A DNA stretch of 64,000 nt. It comes from Streptomyces sp. 549 (GTDB taxonomy: Bacteria > Actinomycetota > Actinomycetes > Streptomycetales > Streptomycetaceae). The position numbers and the translations under genes were made by a program. The stretch covers positions 62,001 to 126,000 of the forward strand of contig NZ_JASKMT010000001.1 of the NCBI RefSeq assembly GCF_030124175.1, written 5' to 3'. This document shows, one piece after another, positions 60,648 to 64,000 of the stretch; position 1 is the stretch's first letter, and each line of letters opens with the position of its first letter. The notes under the pieces are model-generated. The model did no database searches and was not told where the DNA came from. It was given only the letters and a program-made list of their open reading frames with translations.

Positions 60648-62063
60648 GTGAAGCACACCGATATCCGGACGCTCGCCTCCCGCGTTGCGGGGCCCGTACT
60701 GCTGCCCCACGACGAGGGGTACGACCAGGAGCGCACGGGGGCGAACCTCGCTGTCCGCCACGAGCCCGAGGTGATCGTCGGAGCCACACGGGCCGAGGAC
60801 GTCCAGGAGGCGGTCCGCTTCGCCTCGCGCCGGGGCCTGCCGGTCGCCGTGCAGTGCACCGGGCACGGCTATTCCGTCGCTGCGCGGGGCGGACTGCTCA
60901 TCACCACGGGCCGCATGACAGGCGTCGAGATCGATCCGGACCGGCGGACGGTGAGCGTCCAGGCGGGCGTCCGCTTCGAGCACGTCGTTCCCGCGGCGGC
61001 ACGGTACGGGCTGGCACCTCTGAACGGCTCGGCCCCGCATGTCGGCGTCGTCTCCTACGTGCTCGGCGGCGGCGTGGGCCTGCTGGTGCGTACCTACGGC
61101 TACGCCTCGGACCGGGTGCGCAGGCTGGAGCTGGTGACCGCCGACGGGGATCTGCGCACGGTCACAGCGGACGACGACCCGGACCTGTACTGGGCGGTGG
61201 TGGGGGGCCGCGACAACTTCGGGATCGTGACCCGGTTGGACATGGATCTGGTGCCGGTGTCCCGGTTGTACGGCGGAGGCCTGTTCTTCGACGCCGAAGC
61301 CGCGCCCGGCGTTCTGCACGCCTATGTGCGATGGGCGAGGGACATGCCCAGGGAGATGAACTCCTCGGTCGCGCTGATCCCCATGCCCGACGGCCCGGAG
61401 GTGCCCGAGCCGATGCGGGGCCGGCACGTTTACCACGTGCGGATCGCCTGCACCGCCGGCGCCGAGGAGGGCGAGGGGCTGGTCGCGCCGCTGCGGGAGG
61501 CCGGGCCCGTTCTGCTGGAGGCACTGCGGGACATGCCTTACGCGGAGAGCGCCTCCATCCACGACGAGCCGCCGTTCCCGGTCCCCTTCCAGCGGGAGAG
61601 CGCCCTGCTGCGGGAGGCCGGCGACGACGTGCTGAGGGCGCTGCTGAAGCACGCGGGTCCGCAGGCGCCGGTTCCGTGCGTGGTGGAGCTGCGCCACCTC
61701 GGCGGTGCCGCGGCCGAACCGCCCGAGCGTGCGAACTCGGTGGCGCACCGGGACGCCCCGTTCCTGCTGTCCGTGGTCACTCTGCTGTTCGGAGGCACCG
61801 TCGAGGGCACCCGTCCGGTGTACCGGCAACTCCTCAAGGCGCTTGAGCCGTACTCCTCGGGCGCCCGCCTCAACTTCCTCGGTTTCGGCGCCAACGCCGG
61901 CGAGGACCGGGTCCGCGCCGCCTACACGCCGCCCGACCTGGAACGGCTGGCGCGGCTGAAGGCCGTCCACGACCCGCAGAACCTGTACCGCCTCAACTAC
62001 AACATCCCGCCGACCACCGCCGACGCAACTGCCCCCGTGCCAGGCCGCATCCGCGAGCGCTGA
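60648..62063 (+). CDS. FAD-linked oxidase of the berberine-bridge / PCMH type
   Basis: GTG 60648 follows CGGAGA; 471 residues. It has the FAD_binding_4 domain (V-Q-C-T-G-H-G-Y-S-V-A with the flavin-linking histidine, A-P-H-V-G-V-V-S-Y-V-L-G-G-G-V-G) and a C-terminal BBE motif (L-Y-R-L-N-Y-N-I). The second covalent cysteine of bicovalent enzymes appears to be replaced. Relatives oxidise sugars, alkaloids or antibiotic intermediates; the substrate here is unknown. The WYL gene is divergent. Confidence 0.88.
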   Translation: MKHTDIRTLASRVAGPVLLPHDEGYDQERTGANLAVRHEPEVIVGATRAEDVQEAVRFASRRGLPVAVQCTGHGYSVAARGGLLITTGRMTGVEIDPDRRTVSVQAGVRFEHVVPAAARYGLAPLNGSAPHVGVVSYVLGGGVGLLVRTYGYASDRVRRLELVTADGDLRTVTADDDPDLYWAVVGGRDNFGIVTRLDMDLVPVSRLYGGGLFFDAEAAPGVLHAYVRWARDMPREMNSSVALIPMPDGPEVPEPMRGRHVYHVRIACTAGAEEGEGLVAPLREAGPVLLEALRDMPYAESASIHDEPPFPVPFQRESALLREAGDDVLRALLKHAGPQAPVPCVVELRHLGGAAAEPPERANSVAHRDAPFLLSVVTLLFGGTVEGTRPVYRQLLKALEPYSSGARLNFLGFGANAGEDRVRAAYTPPDLERLARLKAVHDPQNLYRLNYNIPPTTADATAPVPGRIRER

Positions 62064-62079
62064 CGTGTAGGTCGCCACC

Positions 62080-62125
62080 GGCCGTGGTCGACCAGGTACG
62101 GCATCCGTCCTGGTCGACCACGGCC
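62080..62125. terminator. Very strong bidirectional terminator
   Basis: A perfect 17-bp stem (62080-62096 with 62109-62125; arm starts GGCCGTGGTCGACCAGG) is capped by ACGG-CAT-CCGT. It sits between convergent genes in a 155-base gap with no ORF. Confidence 0.85.
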
Positions 62126-62218
62126 CGCGCACATGCGCACGCGTTCACGTCCGCAGGCCCCGTACAGCGAACGGTCGGAGCCGCCCGGACGGGGAACGGT
62201 TCCTCCCGGACGTTGCGT

Positions 62219-63319
62219 TCAGGCGGCAGACGCGGCGAGGCGGGCGCGGTCGCTCTCTCCTTCGGAGAGGAAGACCGCGACGGACTGCCCTTCCTCCTGG
62301 ACGGCTGTGCGGTCGGCCCGGGAGAGACGGCCGAGAGGGCTGACGACCACCGTGTCGGCCTCGACGGTCCACGTCGCCGAGACCCGGCCGTCGACCAGCA
62401 CCACGCGGGCTCCGGCCACCGACAGGCCGCGGTGGGCGTCGTCGATGACGCGGGTGCGGTCGTCGAAGCCGAGGATCGCGTTGTCGAACGCTGGGAGGAA
62501 CCGCACGGGTGCGGGGGTGTCGGGGTCGGGGCGGGGTGCGTCGGGCAGGTCCAGAAGTTCCCGGCCGCGCTCGTCGCGGAAGCAGACCAGCTCCTCCCGC
62601 AGCGCGGTGACCGCCGCGGGCAGACCGCTGAGACCGCACCAGGCGCGGAGGTCGGCCGAGGCGGCGGGGCCGTACGCGGCCAGGTAGCGCCTGGCCAGAG
62701 CCTGGCCGACCGGGTCGGAACCGTCCGGGACGAGCGGGTCGACGTCACGGCCCAGCCATGTGGCGAGCGGCACGTACCGCACGCCCGCCTTCGTACGCCA
62801 CAGGCCGCGCGGAGGCAGCTGGACCATCGGGACGAGGGCGGCGGCCAGCACCTCGCCGAGCACCCGCGGGCCGGGAGTCGGCCAGCGGTCGGCAAGCGCG
62901 CGGGCCAGCTCGGCCATCGTGCGGGGTGTGCCGTCGCCCATGACACGCCGACCGGCCGCTGCGAGGGCGTCGAGGTCGACGGCGGCGAGCTCGCGGCGGT
63001 AGGCGCCGACCGTGCGCTGGCGCAGCATGGCGTCGTGCCGGGCCCGCCAGGCCAGGGCGTCGCCGGCGGTGACGAGGTGCACGGTCCGCCGCATGAGGTG
63101 GGTCCGCACCAGGTCACGCGACACCAGCAGGTCGTCGAGCGCCGCCGGGTCGAACGCGCGCAGACGCGACCAGAGCCCGACGAACGGCTCCTGCGGCTCC
63201 TGCGCCTGGAGTCCGCCGAGGTGGGCGACGGCGTCGTGCACGGGGACGGCGACGCGGTCGAGCAACAGCTGCCGGGCGAGCGTCGCCCGGTTGAGGGCGC
63301 GGGCGCACAGCACGGTCAC
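62219..63319 (-). CDS. Winged-helix DNA-binding protein, HTH_42 (YcaQ/AlkX-like)
   Basis: GTG 63319 gives 366 residues; the frame is open to 63601 but the upstream part is Arg-rich shadow. It starts A-L-N-R-A-T-L-A-R-Q-L-L and has H-L-G-G-L-Q-A-Q-E-P, R-T-H-L-M-R-R-T-V-H-L and L-P-A-F-D-N-A-I-L-G-F-D-D-R-T-R-V, the hallmarks of this family. Some members are DNA glycosylases acting on crosslinks or alkylated bases. A short reading frame may be coupled to its start. Confidence 0.85.
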   Translation of the reverse strand: MTVLCARALNRATLARQLLLDRVAVPVHDAVAHLGGLQAQEPQEPFVGLWSRLRAFDPAALDDLLVSRDLVRTHLMRRTVHLVTAGDALAWRARHDAMLRQRTVGAYRRELAAVDLDALAAAGRRVMGDGTPRTMAELARALADRWPTPGPRVLGEVLAAALVPMVQLPPRGLWRTKAGVRYVPLATWLGRDVDPLVPDGSDPVGQALARRYLAAYGPAASADLRAWCGLSGLPAAVTALREELVCFRDERGRELLDLPDAPRPDPDTPAPVRFLPAFDNAILGFDDRTRVIDDAHRGLSVAGARVVLVDGRVSATWTVEADTVVVSPLGRLSRADRTAVQEEGQSVAVFLSEGESDRARLAASAA

Positions 63320-63438
63320 CGGGCCACCGCCGGTCGTGCGCCGGCGGGACGCCGCCGGGGCGGTACCCCGGCGGGTGCGCTGCGGCCGGTCCGGTCCGGC
63401 GCGTGCGCCGCCACCTCCGGGTCGGCGTTGACGGTCAT
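63316..63438 (-). CDS. Possible 40-residue upstream reading frame
   Basis: ATG 63438 has AGGGA at seven bases and the TGA overlaps the GTG of the winged-helix gene. The product is Arg/Pro-rich without any known domain. It may be a leader ORF for translational coupling, or chance. Confidence 0.3.
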   Translation of the reverse strand: MTVNADPEVAAHAPDRTGRSAPAGVPPRRRPAGARPAVAR

Positions 63439-63553
63439 GCTCGGTTCCCTGCCTCTCGTGGACGACGTCCTCGACTCGCACCTCCCGGCGACGGCCGGCC
63501 CCCGAACGGGTCCGGCCGGTCCGGCGGCCCGGGTCGGCTCGTCCACTGTGGCA

Positions 63554-63584
63554 GCGGAAGCGGTCTGTTCCTGACCGCTTCCGC
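63554..63584. promoter_or_regulatory. Operator upstream of the second WYL regulator
   Basis: GCGGAAGCGGTC and GACCGCTTCCGC make a perfect 12-bp dyad around a 7-base centre (TGTTCCT), 16 bases before the start codon at 63600. Confidence 0.65.
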
Positions 63585-63599
63585 GGCACCATGGGAGCC

Positions 63600-64000
63600 A
63601 TGCAGAAGACCTCGTCGCGACTGCTGTCGCTGCTCTCGATGCTCCAGGCACGCCGCGACTGGCCGGGGGCGCTGCTGGCCGAGCGGCTGGACGTCAGCCC
63701 CCGTACGGTGCGCCGGGACGTCGAGCGGCTGCGTGAACTGGGCTACCCCGTCCAGGCGACGAAGGGCCCGGAGGGCGGCTACCGGCTCGCTGCCGGGACC
63801 GAGCTGCCGCCACTCGTCTTCGACGACGAGCAGGCGGTGGCCCTCGCGGTGGCGCTCCAACTCGCCACCGGAACGGGCGCCGGCATCGAGGAGGCCGCCG
63901 CCCGCGCGCTGAACACCGTCCGGCAGGTGATGCCCGCCCGGCTGCGCCGGCGCATCGACTCCCTCCGGTTCACCGCCGTGGAGCGGCCGGTGGCCACGCC
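63600..64000 (+). CDS. N-terminal part of a WYL-family regulator (runs off the window)
   Basis: ATG 63600 (or in-frame ATG 63591) opens a frame of 133 codons that is unbroken to the window edge. The head is a DeoR/HTH_11 domain: R-L-L-S-L-L-S-M-L-Q, L-L-A-E-R-L-D-V-S-P-R-T-V-R-R-D and K-G-P-E-G-G-Y-R-L, followed by the L-P-P-L-V-F-D-D-E-Q-A-V-A-L linker that precedes WYL domains. The long dyad just upstream suggests autoregulation. Confidence 0.85.
   Translation, partial: MQKTSSRLLSLLSMLQARRDWPGALLAERLDVSPRTVRRDVERLRELGYPVQATKGPEGGYRLAAGTELPPLVFDDEQAVALAVALQLATGTGAGIEEAAARALNTVRQVMPARLRRRIDSLRFTAVERPVAT

Overview
The window reads as the chromosome of a Streptomyces or close relative. It is very GC-rich, nearly every third codon position is G or C, GTG starts are common, and many neighbouring genes are coupled through ATGA or GTGA overlaps. 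Typical Streptomyces families are present: DUF397/XRE pairs, SAM-methyltransferase PF04672, tandem IclR, PcaL fusion and DUF1996. No tRNA, rRNA, CRISPR array or insertion sequence was seen.

Region A (1-2814) is a mixed edge. It holds the tail of a sugar C-methyltransferase, a PF04672 methyltransferase, about 500 bases with no convincing gene, a small lipoprotein and a small two-helix membrane protein whose codon use is clearly more AT-rich than its surroundings.

Region B (2895-28633) is a nearly continuous aromatic-acid catabolic island. In order it has: a PaaX-type regulator and a secreted alpha/beta hydrolase; a TauT/SsuA-type ABC importer; a vanillate O-demethylase (Rieske oxygenase, a 59-residue Cys/His protein, reductase) with a MarR regulator; an aryl-aldehyde and an aryl-alcohol dehydrogenase; a MarR-IclR regulator pair divergent from a four-gene CoA-dependent side-chain operon (SDR, amidohydrolase, acyl-CoA ligase, MaoC hydratase) that matches the cou/phd type of hydroxycinnamate pathway; and a tandem IclR divergent from pcaIJ-pcaHG-pcaB-pcaL-pobA. 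Read together, p-coumarate or ferulate would be shortened to 4-hydroxybenzoate or vanillate, converted by PobA or VanAB to protocatechuate, and cleaved through the beta-ketoadipate pathway. The thiolase gene pcaF is not in the cluster.

Region C (28777-39089) carries a GH43 enzyme, a secreted YncE-like propeller, a secreted GH5 enzyme, the threonine pathway tdh-kbl with a LysR gene, and a secreted DUF1996 protein.

Region D (39192-52670) handles galactose. It has galT-galK with a divergent LacI regulator, then (after a GNAT gene and an XRE/DUF397 pair) a galactan locus: LacI, two permeases and a binding protein divergent from a GH42 beta-galactosidase and a secreted GH53 endo-galactanase. Two matching palindromic operators lie in the divergent promoter region.

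Region E (52622-64000) holds a peptide/nickel-type importer with its two permeases fused into one protein and no ATPase nearby, an iron-box-like palindrome, a Tat-exported protein of unknown role, an EamA exporter with a divergent LysR, a WYL regulator divergent from a berberine-bridge-type oxidase, a YcaQ-like winged-helix protein, and the start of a second WYL regulator. Several promoters here carry clear dyad operators that also help choose start codons.
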